Source: Pseudomonas yamanorum (lineage in GTDB: Bacteria; Pseudomonadota; Gammaproteobacteria; Pseudomonadales; Pseudomonadaceae). From it: a stretch of 64,000 nucleotides of DNA. Position numbers and translations under genes: made by a program. The stretch covers positions 1-64,000 of the forward strand of contig NZ_JACARE010000015.1 of the NCBI RefSeq assembly GCF_013386765.1. Direction: 5' to 3'. Below the pieces are notes generated by a model. That model had not been told where the DNA came from, did not search any database, and saw only the letters and a list, made by a program, of their open reading frames with translations. Shown piece after piece: positions 44,826 to 56,449 of the stretch (the stretch's first letter is position 1; each line of letters starts with the position of its first letter).

Positions 44826-45659
44826 GTGATTGCAACAGCTCTGGTACTGGTAGCGGCGCTGCTGCATGCGACGTGGAACACCTTGATCAAATTCAGCGGC
44901 GAGCGCCTGTTGGTGATCGCCTGCATGGACACCGTGGCGTTGCTGTTTGTCTTGCTGGCGGTAGGTTTCGTGTCGTTGCCGCCGCTGGAAATCTGGCCAT
45001 GGATCATCGCCTCGGCACTGTTTGAACTGCTCTATCGCTACCTGCTGATCCAGGCCTATCGGGTGGGCGACCTGGGATTGGTGTACCCGCTGATGCGCGG
45101 GCTGTCGCCCCTGGTGGTGCTGGTGCTGACGCTGGTGTTTGCCGGTGAGGTGCTCAGCACCCAGCAGATCCTCGGCATTCTGCTGATTCCGTTCGGCATG
45201 CTGTGCCTGTTGTGGCAGGGTGGCGGCGGTGACCGGTTGCCGTGGTCGATGCTGCCGGTGGTGGCATTGATCGGCCTGTGCATCGGCTGCTACACCTTCC
45301 TCGATGGCCAGGCATTGCGCCGTTGGTCACACCCGCTGGATTACCTGGTGTGGCTGACGCTGATCAGCGCCTGGCCGTTTCCGTTGCTGGCGGTGGTGCG
45401 CAAACGGGCAGCATTCGTGCTGTTCTGGCGCACACAGTGGCGGCTGGGGCTGAGCGTCGGGTTGTGCGTGTTGTTGAGCTACGCTCTGGTGCTTTGGGCC
45501 ATGCAATTGGGCTCGATTGCCGAGGCTGCCGCGCTGCGGGAAGTCAGCGTGATCCTGGTGGTGCTGTTCGGCATGCGTTACCTGAAAGAACCTTTCGGCC
45601 GCCCGCGGCTCATAGCCTGTGGGTTGGTGCTGATCGGCATGTTCGTGATGAAACTCTAA
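44826..45659 (+). CDS. EamA/DMT-superfamily transporter
   Basis: A 277-residue protein with about ten membrane helices in two EamA repeats: LLHATWNTLIKFSGERL in the first, and CIGCYTFLDGQALRRWSHP opening the second. The GDLGLVYPLMRGLSPL stretch is typical of DMT exporters. The start is a GTG at 44826 placed 6 nt after GGGGAG; the ATG at 44775 lacks a ribosome-binding site and would add a non-native stretch. The substrate is unknown. A MAPEG gene follows after 31 nt. Confidence 0.83.
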   Translation: MIATALVLVAALLHATWNTLIKFSGERLLVIACMDTVALLFVLLAVGFVSLPPLEIWPWIIASALFELLYRYLLIQAYRVGDLGLVYPLMRGLSPLVVLVLTLVFAGEVLSTQQILGILLIPFGMLCLLWQGGGGDRLPWSMLPVVALIGLCIGCYTFLDGQALRRWSHPLDYLVWLTLISAWPFPLLAVVRKRAAFVLFWRTQWRLGLSVGLCVLLSYALVLWAMQLGSIAEAAALREVSVILVVLFGMRYLKEPFGRPRLIACGLVLIGMFVMKL

Positions 45660-45690
45660 CCGTCGGATAAAACTAAAAAAGGAATGAGTT

Positions 45691-46077
45691 ATGACAGTCG
45701 CTTTCTGGTGTGTGTTGATCGCAATCTTCCTGCCGTACCTGTGCACCGGCGTGGCCAAGTTCAGCGGCGGCAAGTTCGGGCCCCGGCAGAACCATGACCC
45801 GCGAGCGTTCCTGGACACCCTTGAAGGGTTCGCCAAGCGCGCCCACAGTGCGCAACTCAACAGTTTTGAAGTGACGCCGGCCTTTGCGGCGGCGGTGATC
45901 ATTGCCCATTTGGCAGGCGCTGCATCGCTGGTGACGATCAACGTGCTGGCGGTGCTGTTTATCACCAGCCGGTTGCTCTACATCATCTGCTACCTGGCGG
46001 ACTGGGCGATCCTGCGGTCAGTGGTGTGGGCGGTGGGGATGGCGTTGATTGCGAGTTTCTTCTTCGTCTCGATCTAA
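45691..46077 (+). CDS. MAPEG-family membrane protein
   Basis: A 128-residue protein with four membrane segments. The NHDPRAFLDTLEGFAKRAHSAQLNSFE stretch after the first helix is the glutathione-binding-type motif of bacterial MAPEG proteins. VLFITSRLLYIICYLADW lies near the C-terminus. The eukaryotic relatives act in eicosanoid and glutathione metabolism; the bacterial role is not established. AAAAAAGGAATG upstream gives a good ribosome-binding site. Confidence 0.88.
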   Translation: MTVAFWCVLIAIFLPYLCTGVAKFSGGKFGPRQNHDPRAFLDTLEGFAKRAHSAQLNSFEVTPAFAAAVIIAHLAGAASLVTINVLAVLFITSRLLYIICYLADWAILRSVVWAVGMALIASFFFVSI

Positions 46078-46096
46078 AGCCTGACGCTGTTCAAGT

Positions 46097-46182
46097 GTGG
46101 GAGCGGGCTTGCCCGCGATGCAGTCAACTCGATGTGTCAGTTACACCGAGGTGATGCTATCGCAGGCAAGCCAGCTCCCACA
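46097..46182. repeat. REPIN between MAPEG gene and mltA
   Basis: TGTGGGAGCGGGCTTGCCCG and an inverted copy of the other REP variant (GCAAGCCAGCTCCCACA), between convergent genes. Confidence 0.9.
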
Positions 46183-46199
46183 GAGTTCAGTGGTGTTAT

Positions 46200-47372
46200 T
46201 CAGCTCCCTGTCGGCGCATCCGGCACTTTCGGCAGCGCCGCGCCTTTGGGCCACAGCATCCAGATCTGCCCCTGTTGCTTCATGTTGCCCGCCAACTCGC
46301 CTGCGGCATCACCGGTTCCCCAAAACAGGTCGGCCCGCACTTCGCCGGTAATTGCACCGCCGGTATCCTGCGCGGCCACCGGGCGGGCAATCGGCGCACC
46401 GTCCGGTCGCGTCGTCGACAACCACAACAGGCTGCCCAGCGGAATCACCTTGCGGTCCACTGCCACGCTGTAACCCGCCGTCAGCGGTACGTTCAGCGAG
46501 CCACGGGGGCCTTCGTTGCTGTCGGGGCGTGCGCTGAAGAACACGTAGCTGGGGTTGCTCGCCAGCAATTCGGGAATGCGCTGCGGATGAGCCTTGGCCC
46601 AGGCGCTGATGGCGCCCATGGTCACGTCTTCTTTTTTCAACTCGCCTTGCTCCACCAGCCAGCGGCCGATAGGGCGGTACGGGTAACCGTTCTGATCACC
46701 GTAACCGACCCGCAATTGGCGGCCGTCGGCCAGCTGAATGCGGCCCGAACCCTGGATCTGCAGGAATTGCAGGTCCATCGGGTTGGTCAGCCAGGCGATC
46801 GGCTTGGCGGTGGAACCTTGCTGGTTGATGGTGCTGGCATCGTCATAGGGCTTGAGTACCCGGCCTTCCAGGCGACCGCGCAGACGCTTGCCCTTGAGTT
46901 CCGGGTAGATGCTGTCCAGGTTGACGATGATCAGGTCGTCCGGCACGCCGAACACCGGTACATGGGCGGTGGGCGTTTCGGTGAGGCTGCCGGGGTAAAC
47001 CGGCTCGTAGTAGCCGGTGATCAGGCCGTTGGGGCTATTGTCGGCCGAGCGCAAGCCGTAGACGTCGAGGTTGGCCTTGAGGAAGTCACGAATCGCCACG
47101 GCGGTTGATGGCACGCTGGCAGATGCCGCGCAGGTCGTGCCCCACACCGGGTCAGCCTTGAGCCGTTGGCAGGCGCTGCGCCAGGACTCGAAGCCGGCTT
47201 GCAGGTCGCTGTCCGACACGGCCGGCAGGTTTTCCCAGGTAGCGCCGACGTAGGTCGCAATGGCATGAGGCTTGGCTTTCTCGTCCTTGCCGGTGTCGCA
47301 ACCGGCGAGCAACGCGATCATTGGCAGAGCCCACGCCAGGCGGCGACTCCAGGGTTTAAAGCGGGTATTCAT
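46200..47372 (-). CDS. mltA: Membrane-bound lytic transglycosylase A
   Basis: A 390-residue lipoprotein with lipobox LLAGC (Cys ~26 after the ATG at 47372). The MltA domain and the C-terminal 3D domain are present: GLITGYYEPVYPGS, LQFLQIQGSGRIQLADG, VFFSARPDSNEGPRGSLNVPL and the Asp-rich AAQDTGGAI..RADLFWGTG, which holds the catalytic Asp. It cleaves peptidoglycan with 1,6-anhydro product formation at the outer membrane. The longer frame start (47420) lies before the basic MNTRFKPWSRR signal-peptide start and is not needed. Confidence 0.93.
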   Translation of the reverse strand: MNTRFKPWSRRLAWALPMIALLAGCDTGKDEKAKPHAIATYVGATWENLPAVSDSDLQAGFESWRSACQRLKADPVWGTTCAASASVPSTAVAIRDFLKANLDVYGLRSADNSPNGLITGYYEPVYPGSLTETPTAHVPVFGVPDDLIIVNLDSIYPELKGKRLRGRLEGRVLKPYDDASTINQQGSTAKPIAWLTNPMDLQFLQIQGSGRIQLADGRQLRVGYGDQNGYPYRPIGRWLVEQGELKKEDVTMGAISAWAKAHPQRIPELLASNPSYVFFSARPDSNEGPRGSLNVPLTAGYSVAVDRKVIPLGSLLWLSTTRPDGAPIARPVAAQDTGGAITGEVRADLFWGTGDAAGELAGNMKQQGQIWMLWPKGAALPKVPDAPTGS

Positions 47373-47500
47373 ACACATAGTTCCTGAAGCGATTGCCCGC
47401 GCCGGTCGGCGTTCGAGCAACCCTTATTATTAATAGGGGTATTGGTCTTTGCGGGCCGGGCGAGGATACTGGCCGCCGTTTCCCGTGACCTTGAGCCATC

Positions 47501-47950
47501 ATGACTTTTAAAAGACTGACCGTTGTATTGCTGGCCTGCCTGACATTGTCCGCCTGCGGCGGGGTTGACCCGAACTCGCCCCTTGGCCAGCGCAAGGCGA
47601 TTTTCAAGCAGATGCTCAAGACCGGCGAAGACCTGGGCGGCATGCTGCGTGGGCGCATTCCGTTCGATGGCGCCAAATTTGCCGAAGGCGCGGTCAAGCT
47701 CGATGCGTTGTCCCATGAACCGTGGAAACATTTCCCGAGCGTGCGCGAAGAAGACCACACCAGCGCCAAGGACGAGGTGTGGCAGAAACAGGCACGTTTC
47801 CAGGAAATGGCCCGAACCCTTGAAGCGGCCACCGGTGAATTGGTGATCGCCAGCCAGGTCCAGCCTTACAAGGCCAGCAACCTTGGCCCGGCCGTGCAGA
47901 AAGTCGAAGATGCCTGCACCGCGTGCCATAAACAGTTCCGCGATCACTGA
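47501..47950 (+). CDS. Cytochrome c' family lipoprotein
   Basis: A 149-residue exported protein with lipobox LSAC (residues ~16-19) and a four-helix bundle ending in the haem-attachment motif CTACH (residues ~140-144), as in cytochromes c'. QRKAIFKQMLKTGEDLGGML and the WKHFP segment near residue 77 match the family. It would bind one c-type haem in the periplasm. The function is uncertain (NO binding or electron storage). Confidence 0.85.
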   Translation: MTFKRLTVVLLACLTLSACGGVDPNSPLGQRKAIFKQMLKTGEDLGGMLRGRIPFDGAKFAEGAVKLDALSHEPWKHFPSVREEDHTSAKDEVWQKQARFQEMARTLEAATGELVIASQVQPYKASNLGPAVQKVEDACTACHKQFRDH

Positions 47951-47956
47951 GGCGTC

Positions 47957-48352
47957 TTACTTGTCCAGTTCGTCCAGGGCTTCCTGCAAGTCCTTGCGTG
48001 ACTGGGCCAGCTTGTCCTTGCGCTTGTTGATCTTGTCGGAATCACCCTTTTTCATGGCCTTGTCGAGGTCGGCCTGACGGCGGCTGACTTCGTGCTTGGC
48101 GTCGAGCACCTTGTTTTCGCGCTCCTTCTTCAAGGAGGCGTCGGTGCAGTTGGCGGTGACTTCACTCAAGGCTTTTTCCAGGCCGGCTTGTTGCTCGCTG
48201 TTGCCGTGGGCCTTGGCTTGTTCGATCTGGGTACTGATGGCCTGGCGCTTGGCGGCGCAGCCGGTGAGTGGCGGGGCTTCCTCGGCGGCCAGCAGTGGCG
48301 TGGCCATGAAGGCAGCAACGGTCAGCAGGGCAAAAGGTGCAAGAAACTTCAT
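47957..48352 (-). CDS. DUF1090 (YqjC-like) periplasmic protein
   Basis: A 131-residue protein with a signal peptide (residues 1-22, LLAAEE) and the DUF1090 pattern: GCAAKRQAISTQIEQAKAHG, then LEKALSEVTANC, then a long charged coiled coil (KKERENKVLDAKHEVSRRQADL). The two conserved cysteines may form a disulfide. The function of the family is unknown; members are often linked to envelope stress. Confidence 0.87.
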   Translation of the reverse strand: MKFLAPFALLTVAAFMATPLLAAEEAPPLTGCAAKRQAISTQIEQAKAHGNSEQQAGLEKALSEVTANCTDASLKKERENKVLDAKHEVSRRQADLDKAMKKGDSDKINKRKDKLAQSRKDLQEALDELDK

Positions 48353-48432
48353 AAACGCTCCATGGGAAACAAGGTCGCAATCAGGTGGGCAGGATGAATT
48401 CTGCCGTCACCGGGTATGCCGCTGGGCGGAGG

Positions 48433-50151
<1,719 letters not shown>

Positions 50152-50172
50152 CTATGCCATCCCTGCGGGCAT

Positions 50173-50201
50173 AAAAAAGCCCCGCAGTCGCGAGGCTTTT
50201 T
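50173..50201 (-). terminator. Rho-independent terminator of the 113-aa exported protein gene
   Basis: On the minus strand, AAAAAGCC pairs with GGCTTTTT across a GC-rich inner part, followed by a T run. It lies between that gene and ligB. Confidence 0.75.
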
Positions 50202-50216
50202 ACCCGATGTTTCTGC

Positions 50217-50558
50217 TTACTTGAACAGACCGCCCAGGGCTTTCACTTTGTCGTTGCTGTCAGCCTTGGCCTGCTGCTTTTGCTGGCCGGCATCGAGCTT
50301 GTCCTGGGACTCGCCGACTTTTTTGCAACCTTTGTTGACTTGATCCAGGGCAGCCTGCATGGCCTTCACTTTCATGTCTTCGCCATTGGCTTTGGCAGCG
50401 TCGACCTTGGCTTGCAGGTCTTTGCCCTGTTTTTCGCAGTCGCCGGCAGACACACCCAGTTGCGAAGTCAGGCCGCTGAGTGCGCTCAGGTCGGCGTGCG
50501 CCGGCAGGGCGAACAGGCTGAGCAGAAGGGCGGCAGGGGCGAGTGTGGAAATGCGCAT
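50217..50558 (-). CDS. Small periplasmic protein resembling DUF1090
   Basis: A 113-residue protein with a signal peptide (MRISTLAPAALLLSLFALPA, cleaved after AHA). The mature part has two cysteines 39 residues apart around a helix (CEKQGKDLQAKVDAAKANGE..LDQVNKGC), followed by a Lys/Gln-rich coil. This Cys spacing and the KANGE/KAHGN similarity recall the DUF1090 protein encoded at 47957-48352. I infer a divergent paralogue; the function is unknown. Confidence 0.7.
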   Translation of the reverse strand: MRISTLAPAALLLSLFALPAHADLSALSGLTSQLGVSAGDCEKQGKDLQAKVDAAKANGEDMKVKAMQAALDQVNKGCKKVGESQDKLDAGQQKQQAKADSNDKVKALGGLFK

Positions 50559-50728
50559 GAAAACCTCAATGTTCGATTGCCTGCGCGCTTATGGCTCCCG
50601 GGCAGGCGCAGTGCAATATCCAGTAAGAGGTGAAGGCCCGGGAGGGCGCGGATTCTAGAGGGCCATTATTTGGCCTGCAAGCATTGGATCCAAAAAACGT
50701 GAACATCGCCCGCAAATCATCCGGCAAT

Positions 50729-50760
50729 AAAAAGCCCCGCCGGGATAACCCGGCGGGGCG
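50729..50760 (-). terminator. Rho-independent terminator of metK
   Basis: An 11-bp GC stem (GCCCCGCCGGG/CCCGGCGGGGC) with loop TTAT and a T run on the minus strand, directly after the metK stop. Confidence 0.9.
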
Positions 50761-50778
50761 TTGTGTACACCGTGATGC

Positions 50779-51969
50779 TTACAGGCCGGCGGCAGTGCGC
50801 AGGTCGTTGGCGCGGTCGGTCTTTTCCCAGGTGAACGTGGTGAAGGTGTCGTTGCCGACGGTCTTCTGTTCAGGGGTGCGACCGAAGTGGCCGTAGGCCG
50901 CGGTTTCCTGGTACATCGGGTGCAGCAGGTCGAGCATGGTGGTGATCGCGTAAGGGCGCAGGTCGAAGATCTCACGCACCAGCTTGACGATCTTGTCGTC
51001 GCTGATCTTGCCGGTGCCGAAGGTGTTCAGCGAGATCGACGTAGGCTGGGCCACACCGATGGCGTAGGACACCTGGATCTCGCAACGCTCGGCCAGGCCG
51101 GCTGCCACGATGTTCTTGGCCACGTAACGACCGGCGTAGGCAGCGGAACGGTCAACCTTGGATGGGTCCTTGCCGGAGAACGCGCCACCGCCGTGACGGG
51201 CCATGCCGCCGTAGCTGTCGACGATGATCTTGCGACCGGTCAGGCCGCAGTCACCCACCGGGCCGCCGATGATGAACTGGCCAGTCGGGTTGATGTGGAA
51301 CTGGGTGTCTTTGGTCAGCAGTTCGGCCGGCAGCACGTGCTTGACGATCAGTTCCATGACGCCTTCACGCAGGTCGGCGTAGGAAACGTCCGGGTTGTGT
51401 TGGGTCGACAGTACGACTGCGTCGATGGCGACGACTTTGCCGCCTTCATAACGGCAGGTCACCTGGGACTTGGCATCCGGGCGCAGCCATGGCAACGCAC
51501 CCGATTTACGGGCTTCGGCCTGGCGTTTCACCAACTGGTGGGAGAAGGTGATCGGTGCTGGCATCAGCACGTCGGTTTCGTTGCTGGCGTAGCCGAACAT
51601 CAGGCCCTGGTCGCCGGCACCCTGATCTTCAGGTTTGGCGCGGTCGACACCCTGGTTGATGTCCGGGGACTGCTTGCCGATGATGTTCATCACGCCGCAG
51701 GTCGCGCCGTCGAAGCCGACGTCGGAGCTGTTGTAGCCGATATCGATGATCACATCACGAACGATCTGCTCCAGGTCGACCCAGGCAGAAGTAGTGACTT
51801 CACCGGCGATGATCGCCACGCCCGTTTTCACCAGAGTCTCGCACGCCACTCGGGCGAACTTGTCTTCAGCGATGATAGCGTCCAGCACCGCGTCAGAGAT
51901 CTGGTCGGCGATTTTGTCCGGATGCCCTTCAGACACGGACTCGGAGGTGAAAAGGGAGTATTCGCTCAT
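50779..51969 (-). CDS. metK: S-adenosylmethionine synthetase
   Basis: A 396-residue MAT enzyme making SAM from methionine and [23 protein letters not shown] at the N-terminus, [12 protein letters not shown] and [19 protein letters not shown] are the methionine, ATP and P-loop motifs. The start is ATG 51969 (MSEYSLF); the frame running to 52050 overlaps the upstream gene. The gap to the SahR-type gene on the same strand is 19 nt, so both are probably co-transcribed and under SahR control. Confidence 0.96.
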   Translation of the reverse strand: MSEYSLFTSESVSEGHPDKIADQISDAVLDAIIAEDKFARVACETLVKTGVAIIAGEVTTSAWVDLEQIVRDVIIDIGYNSSDVGFDGATCGVMNIIGKQSPDINQGVDRAKPEDQGAGDQGLMFGYASNETDVLMPAPITFSHQLVKRQAEARKSGALPWLRPDAKSQVTCRYEGGKVVAIDAVVLSTQHNPDVSYADLREGVMELIVKHVLPAELLTKDTQFHINPTGQFIIGGPVGDCGLTGRKIIVDSYGGMARHGGGAFSGKDPSKVDRSAAYAGRYVAKNIVAAGLAERCEIQVSYAIGVAQPTSISLNTFGTGKISDDKIVKLVREIFDLRPYAITTMLDLLHPMYQETAAYGHFGRTPEQKTVGNDTFTTFTWEKTDRANDLRTAAGL

Positions 51970-51988
51970 CTCGATGTTTTCCTGATAT

Positions 51989-52984
51989 TTACCGATGGTG
52001 AGTGTCGCCAGCCGGCCGCTGAAAATGGCGGACCTGAATCTGGAAACCATTACGTAAACCTACATAGAGGCTTTCCCCGGGAACGAGTCCCGCAGCGGTG
52101 GCCCAGCGGGCCAAATCGTCCTGTTCAAAACCCAGCCAGAGATCACCGCAGGCCTCCCTGGCCCAACTCTGGTTGTGGCTGCATAAATCCGTAATCAGCA
52201 GGCTGCCGCCTGGTTGCAGCAAATTCGCCATCTGCTTGAGGGCTTCTGCCGGGGCGGCGAAATGGTGCAGGACCATGTTCAGCACCACGCAGTCGGCCCG
52301 CAGGCTGGTGTCATTCAGGGCGTCCGCCAACTGCAGGCGGACATTGCCCAGCGCCTCGCGCTCACACAACTGGCGGGCCAGCTCCAGCATCGCCGGGCTG
52401 TTGTCCAGCGCCGTGACCTGGTGAAAGCGCCGCGACAGCTCCGGCAGGAAACCGCCGTCGCCGGGGCCCACTTCAACTGCCGTGGCCTCATCACTGAAGC
52501 TCAGCTTGTCCAAAAGTGCCAGCACGCTTTCGCGGTATTGCGCCAATCCGGCGATCAGGTCCTGCTGGGCGCGAAACTTCTCTGCTACCCGTGAGAAAAA
52601 GTCCTGGCTGGCTGCTGCGCGTTGGCCGTGCACCTGGCTGATACGCGACTGCACGTCAGCCGGCAGGGCCAGGCTGTCGATTTCTTCCAGCAGCGCGGCG
52701 TGGAGCTTGCCGCCCAACTGTTCGGTGTGGGGCAGGGCGCGACGGTAAAAAATCGCATTGCCTTCGCGGCGGGTGGCCACCAGGTCAGCCTGGGCCAGCA
52801 CCTTCAAGTGGTGGCTCATGCCGGACTGGCCGATGGCGAAGATTTGTGCCAGCTCCAGCACCCCGAACGAATCGTTGGTCAGCGCACGCAGCACATTCAG
52901 GCGCAATGGATCGCCGCCGGCCTTGCACAGGGCTGCTAGCTCGTCGCTGTCGTCGGGGCGAATGGAAGGTGCGCTTGAGTTCAT
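51989..52984 (-). CDS. sahR: ArsR-type regulator fused to a methyltransferase-like domain (SahR-type)
   Basis: A 331-residue fusion. An N-terminal ArsR winged helix (residues ~15-90, [21 protein letters not shown] as recognition region) precedes a class I SAM-binding fold ([42 protein letters not shown]). This architecture and the metK neighbour fit SahR, described in Proteobacteria as a SAH-responsive repressor of methyl-cycle genes. The ArsR metal-binding cysteines are absent. A 26-bp perfect palindrome lies 40 nt upstream, as expected for autoregulation. A catalytic methyltransferase role remains possible. Confidence 0.8.
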   Translation of the reverse strand: MNSSAPSIRPDDSDELAALCKAGGDPLRLNVLRALTNDSFGVLELAQIFAIGQSGMSHHLKVLAQADLVATRREGNAIFYRRALPHTEQLGGKLHAALLEEIDSLALPADVQSRISQVHGQRAAASQDFFSRVAEKFRAQQDLIAGLAQYRESVLALLDKLSFSDEATAVEVGPGDGGFLPELSRRFHQVTALDNSPAMLELARQLCEREALGNVRLQLADALNDTSLRADCVVLNMVLHHFAAPAEALKQMANLLQPGGSLLITDLCSHNQSWAREACGDLWLGFEQDDLARWATAAGLVPGESLYVGLRNGFQIQVRHFQRPAGDTHHR

Positions 52985-52992
52985 AGGGCAGC

Positions 52993-53021
52993 AGTCTAGA
53001 GACGGTGGGAAAACCTCGCAA
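52993..53021 (-). promoter_or_regulatory. Predicted sigma-70 promoter of sahR-metK
   Basis: On the minus strand TTGCGA (53016-53021) and TAGACT (52993-52998) are spaced by 17 nt. The -35 box directly abuts the palindromic operator. Confidence 0.5.
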
Positions 53022-53023
53022 GG

Positions 53024-53049
53024 CCAATATCAAAAAGTTTTGATATTGG
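53024..53049. promoter_or_regulatory. Perfect 26-bp palindrome, probable SahR operator
   Basis: CCAATATCAAAA and its exact complement TTTTGATATTGG are separated by 2 nt. It lies between divergent sahR and tkt, next to the sahR promoter. It is the strongest palindrome of its size in the window. Confidence 0.75.
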
Positions 53050-53231
53050 TCGATAATCGGTGGTTATAAGCAGCCGCTATAACCCATAGACGAAGTGCTG
53101 AACGGTTTCTCCAGCCAATCCACAGGAAAAACACCCTCAAGTGACTATCTGTCATTGCCCCGAGGGCCGTGGCTGAGGGAAAATGCCGATCCTTTTTTCC
53201 GTTTCTTTTATTCAACTCCAGGAGATCAGCG

Positions 53232-55229
53232 ATGCCCAGCCGTCGTGAGCGTGCCAACGCCATTCGTGCCCTCAGCATGGATGCCGTGCAAAAAGCCAAC
53301 AGCGGCCATCCCGGTGCCCCGATGGGCATGGCGGATATCGCCGAGGTACTTTGGCGTGACTACCTGAAACACAACCCGAGCAACCCGTCGTTCGCCGACC
53401 GTGACCGCTTCGTGCTGTCCAACGGCCACGGCTCGATGCTGATCTACTCGTTGCTGCACCTGACCGGCTACGACGTCACCATCGACGACCTGAAAAACTT
53501 CCGCCAGATCCACAGCCGCACCCCGGGCCACCCGGAATACGGCTACACACCGGGCGTGGAGACCACCACCGGTCCACTGGGCCAGGGTTTGGCCAACGCC
53601 GTGGGTTTTGCCCTGGCTGAAAAAGTCCTGGGCGCGCAATTCAACCGCCCGAACCACAACGTTGTCGACCACCACACCTACGTGTTCCTGGGTGATGGCT
53701 GCATGATGGAAGGCATTTCCCACGAAGTCGCTTCCCTGGCCGGTACCCTGGGCCTGGGCAAGCTGATTGCCTTCTACGATGACAACGGCATCTCCATCGA
53801 CGGCGAAGTCGAAGGCTGGTTCACCGACGACACGCCAAAGCGTTTCGAAGCCTACAATTGGCAGGTGATCCGCAACGTCGACGGCCACGATCCTGAAGAG
53901 ATCAAGACCGCCATCGAAACCGCCCGCAAGAGCGAGCAGCCGACCCTGATCTGCTGCAAGACCACCATCGGCTTCGGTTCGCCGAACAAGCAAGGTAAAG
54001 AAGACTGCCACGGCGCCCCACTGGGTGACGCGGAAATCGCCCTGACCCGTGCTGCGCTGAAATGGAACCACGGCCCGTTCGAAATCCCGGCTGACATCTA
54101 CGCCGAGTGGGACGCCAAGGAAGCCGGTCTGGCTGCCGAAGCCGAGTGGGACCAGCGTTTTGCTGCCTACTCCGCCGAATTCCCTGAATTGGCCAACGAA
54201 CTGGTACGTCGCCTCGCCGGTGACCTGCCTGCCGACTTCTCGGAAAAAGCCGCGGCCTACATTGCCGAAGTGGCAGCCAAGGGCGAAACCATCGCCAGCC
54301 GTAAAGCCAGCCAGAACACCCTGAACGCGTTCGGCCCGCTGCTGCCTGAGTTCCTCGGCGGTTCGGCCGACCTGGCCGGTTCCAACCTGACCCTGTGGAA
54401 AGGTTGCAAAGGTGTTTCGGCGGAAGACGCCAGCGGCAACTACATGTACTACGGCGTACGCGAGTTCGGCATGAGCGCCATCATGAACGGTGTTGCCTTG
54501 CACGGCGGCCTGGTGCCTTACGGCGCGACCTTCCTGATGTTCATGGAGTACGCGCGTAACGCGGTACGCATGGCGTCGTTGATGAAGAAGCGTGTGATCT
54601 TCGTCTACACCCACGACTCCATCGGCCTGGGCGAAGACGGCCCGACGCACCAGCCGGTCGAGCAATTGACCAGCCTGCGTACCACGCCGAACCTCGACAC
54701 CTGGCGCCCATCGGACGCGGTCGAATCGGCTGTGGCCTGGAAGCATGCGATCGAGCGTAAGGACGGCCCTTCGGCGCTGATCTTCTCCCGTCAGAACCTG
54801 CAGCATCAAACCCGCGACGCGGCGCAGATCGAAGGCATCAGCCGTGGTGGCTACGTGCTCAAAGACTGCATCGGCGAGCCGGAGCTGATCCTGATCTCCA
54901 CCGGTTCCGAAGTGGGCCTGGCGGTTCAGGCGTACGACAAGCTGACCGCCGCCGGTCGCAACGTGCGTGTGGTTTCCATGCCGTGCACCAGCGTCTTCGA
55001 AGCCCAGGACGCCGACTACAAGCAATCGGTGCTGCCGTTGCAGGTCAGCGCGCGTATCGCCATCGAAGCGGCTCACGCCGACTACTGGTACAAGTACGTG
55101 GGCCTGGAAGGCCGCGTGATCGGCATGACCACCTACGGTGAGTCGGCGCCGGCGCCAGCGTTGTTCGAAGAGTTCGGTTTCACCCTGGAAAACATCCTGG
55201 GTCAGGCTGAAGAGCTGCTGGAAGACTAA
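53232..55229 (+). CDS. tkt: Transketolase
   Basis: A 665-residue thiamine-diphosphate enzyme of the pentose phosphate pathway. Motifs: [18 protein letters not shown], the cofactor motif [20 protein letters not shown] (~residues 154-173), [15 protein letters not shown] with the catalytic Glu region and [19 protein letters not shown]. It is full length. The start is ATG 53232 (MPSRRERAN) with AGGAG upstream; the frame from 53169 is not needed. It heads the tkt-epd-pgk-fba cluster and is divergent from sahR. Confidence 0.96.
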   Translation: MPSRRERANAIRALSMDAVQKANSGHPGAPMGMADIAEVLWRDYLKHNPSNPSFADRDRFVLSNGHGSMLIYSLLHLTGYDVTIDDLKNFRQIHSRTPGHPEYGYTPGVETTTGPLGQGLANAVGFALAEKVLGAQFNRPNHNVVDHHTYVFLGDGCMMEGISHEVASLAGTLGLGKLIAFYDDNGISIDGEVEGWFTDDTPKRFEAYNWQVIRNVDGHDPEEIKTAIETARKSEQPTLICCKTTIGFGSPNKQGKEDCHGAPLGDAEIALTRAALKWNHGPFEIPADIYAEWDAKEAGLAAEAEWDQRFAAYSAEFPELANELVRRLAGDLPADFSEKAAAYIAEVAAKGETIASRKASQNTLNAFGPLLPEFLGGSADLAGSNLTLWKGCKGVSAEDASGNYMYYGVREFGMSAIMNGVALHGGLVPYGATFLMFMEYARNAVRMASLMKKRVIFVYTHDSIGLGEDGPTHQPVEQLTSLRTTPNLDTWRPSDAVESAVAWKHAIERKDGPSALIFSRQNLQHQTRDAAQIEGISRGGYVLKDCIGEPELILISTGSEVGLAVQAYDKLTAAGRNVRVVSMPCTSVFEAQDADYKQSVLPLQVSARIAIEAAHADYWYKYVGLEGRVIGMTTYGESAPAPALFEEFGFTLENILGQAEELLED

Positions 55230-55254
55230 GTAAGTCTGCGTTGTCTGTGCTGTT

Positions 55255-55325
55255 GCTATCGCGGGCAAGCCCGCTCCCACTTTGGATCTCGGTCTAATGT
55301 GGGAGCGGGCTTGCCCGCGATGGCG
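55255..55325. repeat. Divergent REP pair between tkt and epd
   Basis: Two REP units (GCGGGCAAGCCCGCTCCCAC and its complement) in tail-out orientation with a ~20-nt spacer. Confidence 0.88.
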
Positions 55326-55366
55326 ATGGAACATTCAACACTGAACGAACATTGATCGAGAACCCC

Positions 55367-56422
55367 ATGCCTCAACCGCGTCCTTACAAAGTTGCACTCA
55401 ACGGCTACGGCCGGATTGGTCGTTGCGTCTTGCGTGCTCTGTTCGAGCGAGGGGCGGCGGCCGGGTTTGAAATTGTTGCGATCAACGATCTGGCCGACAT
55501 GGCCAGCATCGAATACCTGACACGCTTTGACTCCACCCACGGGCGGTTCCCCGGCGAAGTGCGGGTCGAGGACGACTGTCTGCATATTAATGGCAACTGC
55601 GTGAAGGTATTGCGCAGTGCCACCCCCGAAGGCATTGACTGGGCGGCGCTGGACGTCGACCTGGTGCTGGAATGCTCCGGTGCCTATCACACCCGTGCCG
55701 ATGGCCAGCGTTTTCTCGACGCCGGCGCGCCACGGGTATTGTTCTCCCAGCCGATGGCCAGCGAGGCGGATGTCGACGCCACCATCGTCTACGGCGTGAA
55801 CCAGGACTGCCTGACCGGCGCCGAATTGCTGGTGTCCAACGCCTCCTGCACCACCAACTGCGGCGTGCCGCTGTTGCGCCTGCTGGACCAGGCGATCGGC
55901 CTGGAATATGTGTCGATCACCACCATTCACTCGGCGATGAACGATCAGCCGGTGATCGATGCCTATCACCACGAAGACCTGCGCCGTACCCGTTCGGCGT
56001 TTCAGTCCGTGATTCCGGTGTCTACCGGGCTTGCCCGCGGTATCGAGCGACTGTTGCCGGAACTTGCCGGGCGAATCCAGGCCAAAGCCGTACGGGTACC
56101 GACGGTAAATGTGTCGTGCCTGGATATCACCATGCAAACCGTCAGCGACACCGACGCCGGCGAGGTCAACCGGATCCTGCGCGACGCCGCCACCAGCGGC
56201 CCGCTCAAAGGCCTGTTGGCCTACACCGAGTTGCCGCACGCCAGCTGTGATTTCAACCACGACCCGCATTCGGCCATCGTCGATGCCAGCCAGACCCGCG
56301 TTTCCGGCCCACGGCTGGTGAACATCCTGGCGTGGTTCGACAACGAATGGGGTTTTGCCAACCGTATGCTGGACGTGGCTGATCACTACCTGCAAACCGC
56401 TTCCCCAAAATCCGCTCTCTAA
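55367..56422 (+). CDS. epd: Erythrose-4-phosphate dehydrogenase
   Basis: A 351-residue GAPDH-fold enzyme that oxidises erythrose 4-phosphate to 4-phosphoerythronate, the first step of DXP-independent pyridoxal phosphate synthesis. NGYGRIGRCVLRAL binds NAD; catalytic C161 lies in SNASCTTNC; TTIHSAMNDQPVIDAYH and TPVSTG-like IPVSTGLARGIERLL distinguish Epd from glycolytic GAPDH. The start is ATG 55367 (MPQPRPYKVAL). Its place between tkt (erythrose 4-phosphate supply) and pgk is the standard Epd context. Confidence 0.93.
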   Translation: MPQPRPYKVALNGYGRIGRCVLRALFERGAAAGFEIVAINDLADMASIEYLTRFDSTHGRFPGEVRVEDDCLHINGNCVKVLRSATPEGIDWAALDVDLVLECSGAYHTRADGQRFLDAGAPRVLFSQPMASEADVDATIVYGVNQDCLTGAELLVSNASCTTNCGVPLLRLLDQAIGLEYVSITTIHSAMNDQPVIDAYHHEDLRRTRSAFQSVIPVSTGLARGIERLLPELAGRIQAKAVRVPTVNVSCLDITMQTVSDTDAGEVNRILRDAATSGPLKGLLAYTELPHASCDFNHDPHSAIVDASQTRVSGPRLVNILAWFDNEWGFANRMLDVADHYLQTASPKSAL

Positions 56423-56449
56423 TTCAAAGACTCTCAGGAATTGCCACCC

